Source of the DNA: an uncultured Acidiferrobacteraceae bacterium
Lineage (GTDB): Bacteria; Pseudomonadota; Gammaproteobacteria; Acidiferrobacterales; SZUA-150
Direction of reading: 5' to 3'
DNA length: 64,000 nt
NCBI GenBank assembly: GCA_913009895.1
Contig: CAJVXY010000007.1
Coordinates: 22,901 to 86,900 of the forward strand
The notes below the pieces were generated by a model that saw only the letters and a program-made list of their open reading frames with translations, did no database searches and was not told where the DNA came from. The position numbers were made by a program, and so were the translations under genes. The stretch's first letter is position 1, and each line of letters opens with the position of its first letter. Positions 47,909 through 56,563 of this stretch are shown piece after piece.

Positions 47909-48544
47909 ATGCAATTACGTATCACTGAAATATTTTATTCCTTGCAAGGTGAATCCAGGACAGCGGGATTTCCGACGGTATTCATCCGACTGACCGGTTG
48001 TCCGTTACGTTGTAAGTATTGCGATACCAGTTATGCCTTCAAGGGTGGTGACAAACAAACAATTACAAGCATCATAGAGAAAGTCACATCTTACGAGACA
48101 TCATTTGTAACTGTGACGGGGGGTGAACCATTGGCCCAGTCGGGCTGCCACCATTTACTCACCAAACTTTGTGACCAGGGATTTCAGGTCTCCCTGGAAA
48201 CCAGCGGTGCGCTTGACATATCGGGGGTAGATCAAAGAGTGTGTATTGTAATGGATCTGAAAACGCCTGATTCCGGTGAATCAGGTAAAAACCTGTATTC
48301 AAATATTGAATTCCTCAAAAAAGATGACCAGGTAAAATTCGTTATCGGCAGTCGTGATGATTATCTCTGGAGTCGTGATTGTCTGGCACAATACAATCTT
48401 TCTCGATTTGAGGTTTTATTTTCGCCTGTACATGAAAACTTGCCAGCAGCTGATCTGGCCGACTGGATATTGGCAGATCAGCTAAAAGTTCGTATGCAGG
48501 TACAGTTACATAAAATCCTTTGGGGAGACGAGCGTGGCCGCTGA
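47909..48544 (+). CDS. queE: 7-carboxy-7-deazaguanine synthase
   Basis: Radical SAM enzyme in queuosine precursor synthesis. 211 residues; [38 protein letters not shown] carries the CxxxCxxC cluster motif, and [10 protein letters not shown] the SAM-binding GGE. Ends [22 protein letters not shown]. The GTG of queC begins inside this gene. Confidence 0.95.
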   Translation: MQLRITEIFYSLQGESRTAGFPTVFIRLTGCPLRCKYCDTSYAFKGGDKQTITSIIEKVTSYETSFVTVTGGEPLAQSGCHHLLTKLCDQGFQVSLETSGALDISGVDQRVCIVMDLKTPDSGESGKNLYSNIEFLKKDDQVKFVIGSRDDYLWSRDCLAQYNLSRFEVLFSPVHENLPAADLADWILADQLKVRMQVQLHKILWGDERGR

Positions 48545-49253
48545 AAAAAGATCAAAAGGCGGTTCAGGTAATTTGCCACGGGCGGTGGTACTTGTATCCG
48601 GCGGCCTGGATTCGGCCACGGTACTGGCGATCGCAAAAGCAGATAATTTTGATTGTTATGCATTGAGTTTTGATTACGGTCAGCGACATCGGGCAGAGCT
48701 GGTAGCAGCAAAAAACATCACGCAGGCACAGACTGTTAGCCAGCACCATATTATGTCACTGGATCTGACCTGGATGGGTGGTTCGGCCCTCACAGATAAT
48801 GCGATTCCTGTACCTGCACACACACAGGCAGATACAGCACAAATACCGATTACTTATGTACCAGCCAGAAATACCATTTTCCTGTCGGTGGCATTGGGAT
48901 GGGCCGAGGTATTGGGCGCCAACCGTATCTATCTTGGCGTCAATGCGGTGGATTACTCGGGTTATCCTGATTGCAGACCCGAGTTTCTCAGCCAGTTTCA
49001 GGCAACAGCCAGTCTCGGGACTCGTGCCGGCGTCGAGGGACAGCAAATTCAAATTCTTGCGCCATTGATTACCCTGAGTAAAAAAGAAATTATTATCCGT
49101 GGCCTGTCCATGGGTGTTGATTATAGCCTGACCTTGTCTTGTTATGATCCGGATGCGCAAGGGCGGGCCTGTGGTCGATGTGATTCATGTGGGCTGCGCA
49201 GGCAGGGTTTTGAACAAGCAGGTGAGGATGACCCCACCCAATATCAGGTATAA
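48534..49253 (+). CDS. queC: 7-cyano-7-deazaguanine synthase
   Basis: ATP-dependent enzyme converting the QueE product to preQ0. 239 residues with GTG start (GGAGACGAGC upstream). PP-loop [17 protein letters not shown] near residue 20; zinc cysteines in [28 protein letters not shown] at the C terminus. Overlaps queE by 11 bases. The tol-pal-cpoB-queE-queC order is common. Confidence 0.96.
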   Translation: MAAEKRSKGGSGNLPRAVVLVSGGLDSATVLAIAKADNFDCYALSFDYGQRHRAELVAAKNITQAQTVSQHHIMSLDLTWMGGSALTDNAIPVPAHTQADTAQIPITYVPARNTIFLSVALGWAEVLGANRIYLGVNAVDYSGYPDCRPEFLSQFQATASLGTRAGVEGQQIQILAPLITLSKKEIIIRGLSMGVDYSLTLSCYDPDAQGRACGRCDSCGLRRQGFEQAGEDDPTQYQV

Positions 49254-49393
49254 CCCTATTAGTAGTACCGAAAAAGTCCGACAGTTAGCATTTCCGTATG
49301 GCAGTCTCTCCAGAAAATCAGTAGAATCCGGCCCCATTGACAATTTCACAATAATAACAGGCCCATCAGGCCGGATTTGAGAGAGGCAGTATT

Positions 49394-50602
49394 ATGGAAT
49401 TTACCATCCACAACCAGGTTCTACTCATCATTTTTCTTACTGCTGCTGTTATGGGCGCAGTGGTGAACAAGACCAATTTCTGCACCATGGGTGCCGTGTC
49501 TGACTGGGTGAACATGGAAGACCTGGGCCGTATGCGGGCCTGGTTACTGGCAATAGCAGTCGCCATGCTGGGTGTTGTGATACTCGAGGCCACGAGCACA
49601 ATTACATTGCCGACTAACACATTTCCTCCCTACCGAACGGCAAATTTCGCCTGGTTACGTTATGTGCTCGGCGGCCTCATGTTTGGTATCGGCATGACAC
49701 TGGGAAGTGGTTGCGGCAATAAAACCCTGATTCGTGTCGGTACAGGTAATTTAAAATCTGTATTTGTGCTAATTATTATCGCTTTTATGGCTTACTTGAT
49801 GTTGTGGGGCGAAGATCCTTTTTCACCCGGAGAAGGTATTTTCACTAATTATTTTTTGCCCTGGATTAGCCCCACCACGATCGACCTGGGGAGCAGAGGA
49901 TTTGATAGCCAGGAATTGGGTGCGCTGGTTGGCGGGGCCATGGGCCAGGAGGACACCAGTGGTTACCATACCGGGATTGGCCTGTTGATTGGCATCAGTA
50001 TTCTGTTTTTTGTATTCAAGTCAGGTGATTTTCGCAGCAGTTTCGATAAAGTTCTCGGTGGTGTCGTGGTTGGTCTGGCTGTACTCATTGGCTGGTATGT
50101 CACTGGCGGCAGTATGGGCGTCGAATGGAAAGAGTATGCCGATTTTGCCCCTGAGATTCCGAGTCGGGTTGCTGTCCAGTCCTTTACTTTTATCAGTCCC
50201 ACGGGCGATTCCTTTCGCTATGCATTATCGCCGAGCAAATTGTCGTTCATTAACTTCGGTGTCATGGCGCTCGCGGGCGTCATTGTCGGTTCGTTTGTGT
50301 ATTCTCTGTTCAGCCGTACTTTTCGCATTGAATGGTTCGCCAATAAATCAGATGTCATTAATCATGCCGCAGGTGGCGCGTTAATGGGTGTCGGTGGCGT
50401 CTTGTCCATGGGTTGCACCATTGGCCAGGGAATTACCGGGGTCTCAACCCTGGCGCTGGGTTCTTTTCTGGTGTTTGTATCCATTGTTTTCGGCTCGGCA
50501 CTGACCATGAAGGTGCAATTCGCCCTGATGGATGACATCGGCTTTTTTGCGGCCTTGCGGCAATCCCTGGCCGAAATGAAATTGTTGCCGAAAAAGGGGT
50601 AG
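49394..50602 (+). CDS. YeeE/YedE family sulfur transporter
   Basis: Inner-membrane protein, 402 residues, about ten hydrophobic segments. The family's conserved cysteine motifs are present: NKTNFCTMGA (near residue 30), GMTLGSGCGNKT and VLSMGCTIGQGI, the residues that relay thiosulfate in TsuA/YeeE. Thiosulfate or sulfane import is therefore likely but unproven. No tusA-like gene is directly adjacent; tusA lies 12 kb away. Shine-Dalgarno GAGAGG. Confidence 0.9.
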   Translation: MEFTIHNQVLLIIFLTAAVMGAVVNKTNFCTMGAVSDWVNMEDLGRMRAWLLAIAVAMLGVVILEATSTITLPTNTFPPYRTANFAWLRYVLGGLMFGIGMTLGSGCGNKTLIRVGTGNLKSVFVLIIIAFMAYLMLWGEDPFSPGEGIFTNYFLPWISPTTIDLGSRGFDSQELGALVGGAMGQEDTSGYHTGIGLLIGISILFFVFKSGDFRSSFDKVLGGVVVGLAVLIGWYVTGGSMGVEWKEYADFAPEIPSRVAVQSFTFISPTGDSFRYALSPSKLSFINFGVMALAGVIVGSFVYSLFSRTFRIEWFANKSDVINHAAGGALMGVGGVLSMGCTIGQGITGVSTLALGSFLVFVSIVFGSALTMKVQFALMDDIGFFAALRQSLAEMKLLPKKG

Positions 50603-50816
50603 TTAATCAGGTTCTGGCGAATTGGGCTTATCTGATTGACAGTTCGCCACTGGCCTTGGATAATGCCGCCGCTTTTAGTCGTTCCTTTCCCTTATGGTGC
50701 TTAATGATGCCGGGAACTAATTCCAGGGAATATTTTCAAGTGTTCTATCCTGACCAGTCAAAGAGTTGCTGGTCAGGCGATTTACCCCAAAGTTAACCAT
50801 CAAAGTTAATTCTACG

Positions 50817-50892
50817 GGGGCGTTAGCTCAGTTGGTAGAGCACCGGACTTTTAATCCGATGGTCGCAGGTTCGATTCCTGCACGCCCCACCA
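50817..50892 (+). tRNA. tRNA-Lys (anticodon TTT)
   Basis: GGGGCGTTAGCTCAGTTGGT through GGTTCGATTCCTGCACGCCC folds as a full cloverleaf: acceptor GGGGCGT/ACGCCCC, D arm GCTC...GAGC, anticodon loop CTTTTAA with TTT at the centre, T arm GCAGG TTCGATT CCTGC, and encoded CCA end. 76 bases. Confidence 0.97.
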
Positions 50893-50902
50893 TTTTCTAT
50901 TT

Positions 50903-50931
50903 AAAAAAGCGCGTCAGTGACGGGCTTTTTT
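50903..50931 (+). terminator. Terminator after tRNA-Lys
   Basis: AAAAAAGCGCGTCA pairs with TGACGGGCTTTTTT (one mismatch) around a single G, followed by the T run. Confidence 0.75.
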
Positions 50932-50987
50932 CTTGCCTGTTACCTAAGAATCAATCAGGGTGTATTATATTCATTGTGGGTTTTGAG

Positions 50988-51156
50988 CCTAATGGCGCTG
51001 ACTTAAGCCTAATATCAGGTTTAAACATGGTTCCCCGTAGGTTGGACTGAGGAACGAAGTCCAACAGTGGCGCTTTATTTAACACTTGTGTTGGACTTCG
51101 TTCCTCAGTCCAACCTACAAAAAAAGACTTATTGGGCTTAAGTCAGCGCCATTAGG
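50988..51156. mobile_element. MITE-like element with 26-bp terminal inverted repeats and 7-bp target duplication
   Basis: The ends CCTAATGGCGCTGACTTAAG... (50988-51013) and ...CTTAAGTCAGCGCCATTAGG (51131-51156) pair 25 of 26. TTTTGAG flanks both ends directly (50981-50987 and 51157-51163), as expected of a target-site duplication. No coding capacity. Confidence 0.8.
51037..51118. repeat. Perfect 30-bp inverted repeat nested inside the MITE-like element
   Basis: GTAGGTTGGACTGAGGAACG plus AAGTCCAACA (51037-51066) and its exact reverse complement (51089-51118) surround a 22-base spacer. The GTAGGTTGGACT..AACGAAGTCCAAC type of sequence is a dispersed palindromic repeat in many Proteobacteria. 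Confidence 0.9.
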
Positions 51157-51443
51157 TTTTGAGCCGGGTTTCGAGCTCTAGTCAGAGAGGGTAACCATCG
51201 CAGCGTCGGGTTCAGAAAACAGCAGGGCTGGATTGCCAGTGGTTTTAATCGAGTCTGGAATACTTCCATTTTCCCTTTTATTAGCAGAGCAAGAAAAGAA
51301 TTCTATGTCTGTGTTTTTACTGGAATTACGGCAAAGTTTTAAAAATCCCCGGATCCGTCAGCCAGGGACAAGAAATATTTTTAGTCTTTCGCGCCCAAAT
51401 TTGATATAAATTTACAAGTCATTAACAACAAAGAAGAAAACAG

Positions 51444-52457
51444 ATGTCAATTACAGCCAGAGAGATCCAGGAAAAATTTGGCGGAGAACTTATAGGTGAT
51501 CGCGATGTAAGTTTGTCCGGTGTTAATAACCTGGAAAATGTTAAAGAGGGCGAGATTACTTTTGCGGAGAAGAGTAAATACCAGGAGCAAGTAGCGGCAT
51601 CAGCTGCGGGGCTGGTTATCGTTACAGAAGACTTCCCGGAAACAAAAAACAAAAATTTATTAAAAGTAAAGAAACCGAAAGTGGTTTTTGCCCAGATTAT
51701 GCACTTGTATCAGGAAGACGATGGCCCCGTGAACGGCATACACCCAACGGCTGTAATCGATTCTGATGCCGAGGTCGCCAATAATGTCGCCATTGCTGAA
51801 TATGTCGTAATACGCGCGGGTGCAAAAGTAGGCAAGGGGTGCCGTATTGATTCCGGCTGTCATATTGGCGTCAATGTAACCCTGGGTGAGGATTGCTGGA
51901 TTGGGTCGAATGTAACCTTGCAGGCCAGGTGTACAATTGGTGACCGTGTCATTATTCATGCTGGCACTGTCGTTGGTGCTGATGGTTTTGGTTATGCCTG
52001 GGACGGGGAGAGGCACAACAAGATTCCACAGCTTGGTAGTGTTGTGGTTGAAGATGACGTAGAAATGGGCAGCAATGTTTGTATCGACCGGGCAACGTTT
52101 GGCCTCACCCGTATTGGCCGTGGCACCAAGCTCGATAACCTGGTGCAGATTGCCCATAACGTGGATATGGGCGAACACATAGCTGTGTCAGCACAATCTG
52201 GCGTAGCGGGCAGTGCGACTATCAAAAATGGCGTGTTTGTGGGTGGTAACGTTGCAATATCCGATCACGTTACTGTCGGTGAAGGTGCCATGATTGGCGG
52301 TGCTTCGGGAGTGGCGCAAGATGTGGAAGCCGGTGATTTCGTCTGGGGTACACCTGCCCATAACATAAAAAAGGTAATGAAAGAACAAGCTTGTGTTAGC
52401 AAGCTGCCCGGGATGATGAAAGATTTACGTTCTTTGATAAAAAAGAATAAAGAATAA
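51444..52457 (+). CDS. lpxD: UDP-3-O-acylglucosamine N-acyltransferase
   Basis: Left-handed beta-helix acyltransferase of lipid A synthesis. 337 residues: N-terminal uridine-binding domain (REIQEKFGGELIGDRDVSLSGVNNLENVKEGEITFAEKSKY), then hexapeptide repeats and the catalytic histidine in NLVQIAHNVDMGEH, ending with a short helix. The gene is alone here, not in the usual bamA-ompH-lpxD-fabZ-lpxA row, so it may be a second copy. Confidence 0.93.
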   Translation: MSITAREIQEKFGGELIGDRDVSLSGVNNLENVKEGEITFAEKSKYQEQVAASAAGLVIVTEDFPETKNKNLLKVKKPKVVFAQIMHLYQEDDGPVNGIHPTAVIDSDAEVANNVAIAEYVVIRAGAKVGKGCRIDSGCHIGVNVTLGEDCWIGSNVTLQARCTIGDRVIIHAGTVVGADGFGYAWDGERHNKIPQLGSVVVEDDVEMGSNVCIDRATFGLTRIGRGTKLDNLVQIAHNVDMGEHIAVSAQSGVAGSATIKNGVFVGGNVAISDHVTVGEGAMIGGASGVAQDVEAGDFVWGTPAHNIKKVMKEQACVSKLPGMMKDLRSLIKKNKE

Positions 52458-52573
52458 TGAACGGGCTGGTTTCCGCTCAAGACCACGCTGGTATCAAAAG
52501 AACTTTTTGTGTGGTCAGCCGGATTGTAAAAAATTCATGTTGCGCCCAAAACCTTCGATCCAAAACCTTCGAT

Positions 52574-53218
52574 CTAGAACCTTCGATATAAACTGGGAAA
52601 TTCAAACCAGTGAACAATGCCAAAGCTGATGGCATCGTGGTTCAGGCCATTGGGGTCAAACATGTAACGGGTCCAGTTAATATTAAATGCGGTATATTCG
52701 CCACCATAAATCTCAACACCACCACCAAATGCTGGCGCGAATGATGTTTCCCTGATTTGGATTGTGCCACCAGCCAGAATCGGTTTTTCGTAACGCCAGT
52801 TCATGTAACTGCCACCCGCGAGCACATAAGGCACAACACTTCGAAATGGGAGATCAAATCGAAAAAAGGCAGAACTCAGAAAATCAATATCAAAAGTGGT
52901 GCCATCATCAAGTTCCACTCCCTGTACTTTGACATATTGCACTTCTGCTGCAAAAAAATTGGTGAAGTGATAACCAAACTTTAACGCGAGCCCACTAACT
53001 TCACCATCACTTGGAAACGATTTATCAATAGTAATGGGGATGGTAACGCCCAATGGGTCGTCATATTCGGTTTCATATTTACTGAAATCCGAGCTGGTGC
53101 TTTGCAGGTCAATGCCAAAATAAAACCTTGGTGTTTCTCTGCTGAAGTCGCCCCGCGCGTATAGGGAAGGCGCAACAAGCCACATCAGCAAAGCGCTAAA
53201 TGTGATGATTGCCCGCAT
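52574..53218 (-). CDS. Outer-membrane beta-barrel protein
   Basis: 214 residues from the ATG at 53218, which follows AAGGAG at good spacing (track start is five codons upstream). Signal IITFSALLMWLVAPSLYA, then alternating beta strands (PRFYFGIDLQSTSS, LALKFGYHFTNFFAAEVQYV, FRSVVPYVLAGGSYM, TAFNINWTRYMF) and a terminal phenylalanine (SLYRRF), the OMP assembly signal. Resembles the small OmpW/OprF-type porin fold. Role unknown. Confidence 0.8.
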   Translation of the reverse strand: MRAIITFSALLMWLVAPSLYARGDFSRETPRFYFGIDLQSTSSDFSKYETEYDDPLGVTIPITIDKSFPSDGEVSGLALKFGYHFTNFFAAEVQYVKVQGVELDDGTTFDIDFLSSAFFRFDLPFRSVVPYVLAGGSYMNWRYEKPILAGGTIQIRETSFAPAFGGGVEIYGGEYTAFNINWTRYMFDPNGLNHDAISFGIVHWFEFPSLYRRF

Positions 53219-53511
53219 AATTATCTCCTTCAACAGTTAAAAATTGTCTATAAACGTCATAAAAACAACGAATATCTAATTTGAGAATAAGCTAGGGATT
53301 TGTCTTTGTAAAGAAAAAATATAAGAAAATTCGTTATATAGCGCGGATACTTCATTTACTTGCTCAAGTTAATTTACGGAACTGATCTATAAACACTAAA
53401 ATAGTAATGAATATATCAATTCTTTATGCCTTTTATTTTATCTGGCATTTATCTGGTTTTTTGTCAGGGCAGGGCAGGCTCAATTTCATGAGACTTAATG
53501 AGTCAGCTATC
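53219..53511. other. AT-rich gap between the OMP gene and the HD-GYP gene
   Basis: About 290 bases between two minus-strand genes. No gene, tRNA or clear terminator seen; it should hold the promoter of the outer-membrane protein gene. Confidence 0.4.
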
Positions 53512-54822
53512 TTAGCTGGATTTGAACAAGTCCTCCCGGATAGGCAGAAAATCGGTAGGATTGATGTCGTGGGTCCCGGAGGGTAATACGGCCTTGATGG
53601 CCAATGGTTTGCCCTCCACACCAGGCAGGTTCGCCATTAAATCAATGACTTTAGGAGGTTTCATAGGTATCTTGCTTTCGGTCAGAATCATGACCACCTT
53701 GGGCTTCAGGCGCCGCTCGCGGTTAATAGTGGCCACGACACCAATACTGCCCGTAGTCATCTCAACCAAGCTGCCAATGGGGTAAATGCCCATACATTGA
53801 ATAAATTGTTCAATTAGTTTGGGATCGAAATCCTTGTGTCGCCATTCATACATTTTTTTCAAGGCACCGTGGGAGGACATACCCTCGTGATAGGCGCGAT
53901 CACTGGTGATGGCGTCATAACAATCCACGATACCGCCTATTTTGCCAAAGTGTGATATCTGCCCTTCTTTCAGGCCCTTGGCGTAACCCTCACCTGATGA
54001 TCGTTCATGGTGGTAACGGGCAACGTCAATAGCAACCGTGTGGACGCCAGAGGTTGCCTCCAGGATTTTAACGCCTTCAGGTACGTGGCTACGCATAATA
54101 TCGAACTCTTGTTCTGTCAGGCGCCCAGGCTTGTTGATTATGTCGTTAGGCACCTTCATTTTGCCGACATCATGCAGGAGCGCACCCAAGCCCAGTAGAT
54201 TTAGCTGTTCTTCATCAAATCCCAAATGGCGACCAAATGCCAGGGCCAGTATTGAGACCCTGAGACTGTGGAGCGCGGTATATTCATCTTTTACTTTTAG
54301 CTGGCTCAGGCAGACCATGGCGTCCGGGTTGCGAATAATACTTTGTACCATGCTACCCACGGCTTTTTTGGCGCCCTCGGTATCGATACTTTTGCCAAGT
54401 CTGACATCATCAAGAATGCTGCGAATAACATTCCTGGTTTTAACAGTTGTTTCTGAAGCAACCTCCAGCTCATCTTCCAGGGAGGATTTATCCTGATACC
54501 TGGGAGGTCGTGAGGCTGAAGATGACACGGTGGCTTTCATTTCCTGTTCCAGGCGCCGTGAAGTGTCGGCTTCAGACTCCTGTGAAGTTAAATCAATATG
54601 CCAATTCCCTAATTTATCGCCATCGCCATTGCTGTGATCAATATCCAGGCCTTGTTCAGTGTCTATAAATACGTATTCACAGTGTTTATTTAACTTGGCT
54701 ATGTCTTCATCATCCAGTACTGCAAAGCCCTGGAAGAGAAAGGAGGTTTCGATCCAGGGTCGATCCAGCTCAAGGATATACATACCTATCTTGATTGCAG
54801 AAACAGGGATTTTTTTTCTCAT
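53512..54822 (-). CDS. HD-GYP domain protein with N-terminal DUF3391-type domain
   Basis: Probable cyclic-di-GMP phosphodiesterase or receptor, 436 residues. The N-terminal segment (IPVSAIKIGMYILELDRPWIETSFLFQGFAVLDDEDIAKLNKHCEYVFID) looks like DUF3391. The HD domain has HSLRVSILALAFGRHLGF, LLHDVGKMKVPNDIINKPGRLT and RSHVPEGVKILE. The GYP part reads HHERSSGEGYAKGL where the usual form is HHExxDGxGYPxGL, so Asp and Pro are replaced. Downstream DAITSDRAYHEGMS is close to the normal DALTSDRPYR. Reduced or altered activity is possible. Confidence 0.88.
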   Translation of the reverse strand: MRKKIPVSAIKIGMYILELDRPWIETSFLFQGFAVLDDEDIAKLNKHCEYVFIDTEQGLDIDHSNGDGDKLGNWHIDLTSQESEADTSRRLEQEMKATVSSSASRPPRYQDKSSLEDELEVASETTVKTRNVIRSILDDVRLGKSIDTEGAKKAVGSMVQSIIRNPDAMVCLSQLKVKDEYTALHSLRVSILALAFGRHLGFDEEQLNLLGLGALLHDVGKMKVPNDIINKPGRLTEQEFDIMRSHVPEGVKILEATSGVHTVAIDVARYHHERSSGEGYAKGLKEGQISHFGKIGGIVDCYDAITSDRAYHEGMSSHGALKKMYEWRHKDFDPKLIEQFIQCMGIYPIGSLVEMTTGSIGVVATINRERRLKPKVVMILTESKIPMKPPKVIDLMANLPGVEGKPLAIKAVLPSGTHDINPTDFLPIREDLFKSS

Positions 54823-54980
54823 AGATCTTTTGAACGCACATTCCCGGGTGGTTTGGATAACGACCAGTAAACTTTAGCACATGCAGGGATCGTGCCGGTG
54901 ATTTGTGCTTGTAAAGCAATGAGATAAGCGGGGGAAGCTCAGAATAGCAAGCGTTTCCCCCGTATTTTGGGAAAGATTCG

Positions 54981-55844
54981 TTATCCGCGCTTGTTTTTCA
55001 TGAGATCATGAATCATGGGTGTCAGGATGATTTCCATGGCAAAACCCATTTTCCCGCCTGGTACGACCAAAATATTGGGTCGCGACATAAAGGAATCACT
55101 AATCATATTCAATAAATATGGAAAATCCTGTTTTTCCCCATCTCTGAAACGGATGACCACAAAACTTTCATCCGGGGTAGGAATATCCCTGGCAATAAAA
55201 GGGTTTGATGTATCAACTGTGGGCACGCGCTGGAAATTAATATGGGTGCGGGAAAATTGTGGCGTAATGTAAGTCACATAATCAGGCATACGACGCAGGA
55301 TGGTATCGGCGACTGCCTCTGGTGAATAACCTCGTTCAGCGGTGTCACGATGGATTTTCTGGATCCATTCCAGGTTGACGATCGGCACGACACCAACCAG
55401 TAAATCCACCCATTGGGCAACATTTGATTTGTCGGTTGCGACACCGCCATGCAAACCTTCGTAAAATAATAAATCTGTGTTGTCAGGCAGTGGTTCCCAG
55501 GGGGTAAACGTGCCAGGGTCCTGTTTATAGGGCTCTGCCTCCTCATCGCTATGTAAATAGTAACGGCGTTCACCGGTACCATCTTTGCCATATTGATGAA
55601 ATACGTCCTCTAGTTTGTCAAACAGGTTGGCATCTTCACCAAAGTGACTAAAGGGTTTTACGCCTTCTGATTCAGTCACCTTTTGTTTCATTTCATTGCG
55701 GTCATAGCGGTGAAAACTGTCACCTTCAATGATGACCGGGTGTATTTTTTCACGCCAGAAAATGTGTTCGAATGCCCTTTTTACTGTTGTTGTACCGGCG
55801 CCTGAAGAGCCTGTGATAGCAACAATTGGATGTTTAGCTGACAT
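54981..55844 (-). CDS. prkB: Phosphoribulokinase
   Basis: Phosphorylates ribulose-5-phosphate for Rubisco in the Calvin cycle. 287 residues, proteobacterial type: P-loop AITGSSGAGTTTVKRAF, GDSFHRYDRNEM, FYEGLHGGVATDKSNVAQWVDLLVGVVPIVNLEWIQKIHRDTAERGYSPEAV and YITPQFSRTHINFQRVP. No Rubisco gene is in the window. Some non-autotrophs carry a related gene of unclear role, so autotrophy rests on the combination with sox genes. Confidence 0.92.
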   Translation of the reverse strand: MSAKHPIVAITGSSGAGTTTVKRAFEHIFWREKIHPVIIEGDSFHRYDRNEMKQKVTESEGVKPFSHFGEDANLFDKLEDVFHQYGKDGTGERRYYLHSDEEAEPYKQDPGTFTPWEPLPDNTDLLFYEGLHGGVATDKSNVAQWVDLLVGVVPIVNLEWIQKIHRDTAERGYSPEAVADTILRRMPDYVTYITPQFSRTHINFQRVPTVDTSNPFIARDIPTPDESFVVIRFRDGEKQDFPYLLNMISDSFMSRPNILVVPGGKMGFAMEIILTPMIHDLMKNKRG

Positions 55845-56074
55845 GAATAGTCTCCAATAACCTTAAATTCGCGAACGCGCATTCTACAACAAGGTGTGAA
55901 ACAGATGCCATGATCAGGGGCTAATAATTGCATTTTTTTTTACTTAAATATTTGATAAAAAACAATAGCTTACGTTTTTTGCCCTACTTTGATTAAATGC
56001 GGCTTGAGTGTAAGCCGGGATTATCGCCATAATCGACCACAATCAATAATAACCAAACAATCATGGGGAACAGG

Positions 56075-56488
56075 ATGTTATTTAAATCTAAACTAGCGAT
56101 AAAAACCTTAATATTTTTAGTTTTTTCTGGTTTTATTGGCAGCCAACTGCTGGCGGGCGAGGTCACGATAAAAAGGGTCGTTTTTGAAAAACATGCAAAT
56201 GGTTGGACGGTTGATACCACCCTGTTGCACCAGGACACCGGCTGGCAGCATTATGCCGATGCCTGGCGCGTGGTTGATGGCAAAGGCAATATCCTTGGCA
56301 CCAGGACCCTGGTGCACCCACACGTGGATGAACAGCCTTTTACCCGGAGCCTGAGCAATATCAAGATTCCAGCAGCCCTGGACATTGTTTACGTGGAGGC
56401 CCATGACAAGGTACATGGCTGGTCTGCCGACAAGGTCAAGGTTCAACTCGGCAAAAAGCAGGGTGACCGGTTTAAAGTAATAAGATGA
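56075..56488 (+). CDS. Secreted protein of unknown function next to the sox region
   Basis: 137 residues from the ATG at 56075, which follows GGGGAACAGG; the track ATG at 56063 is alternative. Signal AIKTLIFLVFSGFIGSQLLAGEV, then a beta-rich small domain with VTIKRVVFEKHANGWTVDTTLLHQDTGWQHYADAWRVVDGKGNILGTRTLVHPHVDEQPFTRSLSNIKIP. I do not know the family; the pattern suggests an immunoglobulin-like fold. It is divergent from prkB and convergent with soxB across a shared terminator. Confidence 0.75.
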   Translation: MLFKSKLAIKTLIFLVFSGFIGSQLLAGEVTIKRVVFEKHANGWTVDTTLLHQDTGWQHYADAWRVVDGKGNILGTRTLVHPHVDEQPFTRSLSNIKIPAALDIVYVEAHDKVHGWSADKVKVQLGKKQGDRFKVIR

Positions 56489-56511
56489 TTTTTGATCAGG
56501 AATCATAAGCC

Positions 56512-56542
56512 AAAAAAAACCCGGCACGAGGCCGGGTTTTTT
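56512..56542. terminator. Bidirectional terminator between the secreted-protein gene and soxB
   Basis: ACCCGGC and GCCGGGT pair around ACGAG, with A8 before and T6 after, so it works in both directions for the convergent genes. Confidence 0.88.
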
Positions 56543-56563
56543 AAAAGTTTTTACTGAGTACTA

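Larger units (their letters stand above)
50893..51443. other. 551-base region between tRNA-Lys and lpxD
   Basis: Contains the tRNA terminator and the MITE-like element described separately. The remaining 51164-51443 holds no recognised gene; the lpxD Shine-Dalgarno AAGAAG lies just before 51444. Confidence 0.6.
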
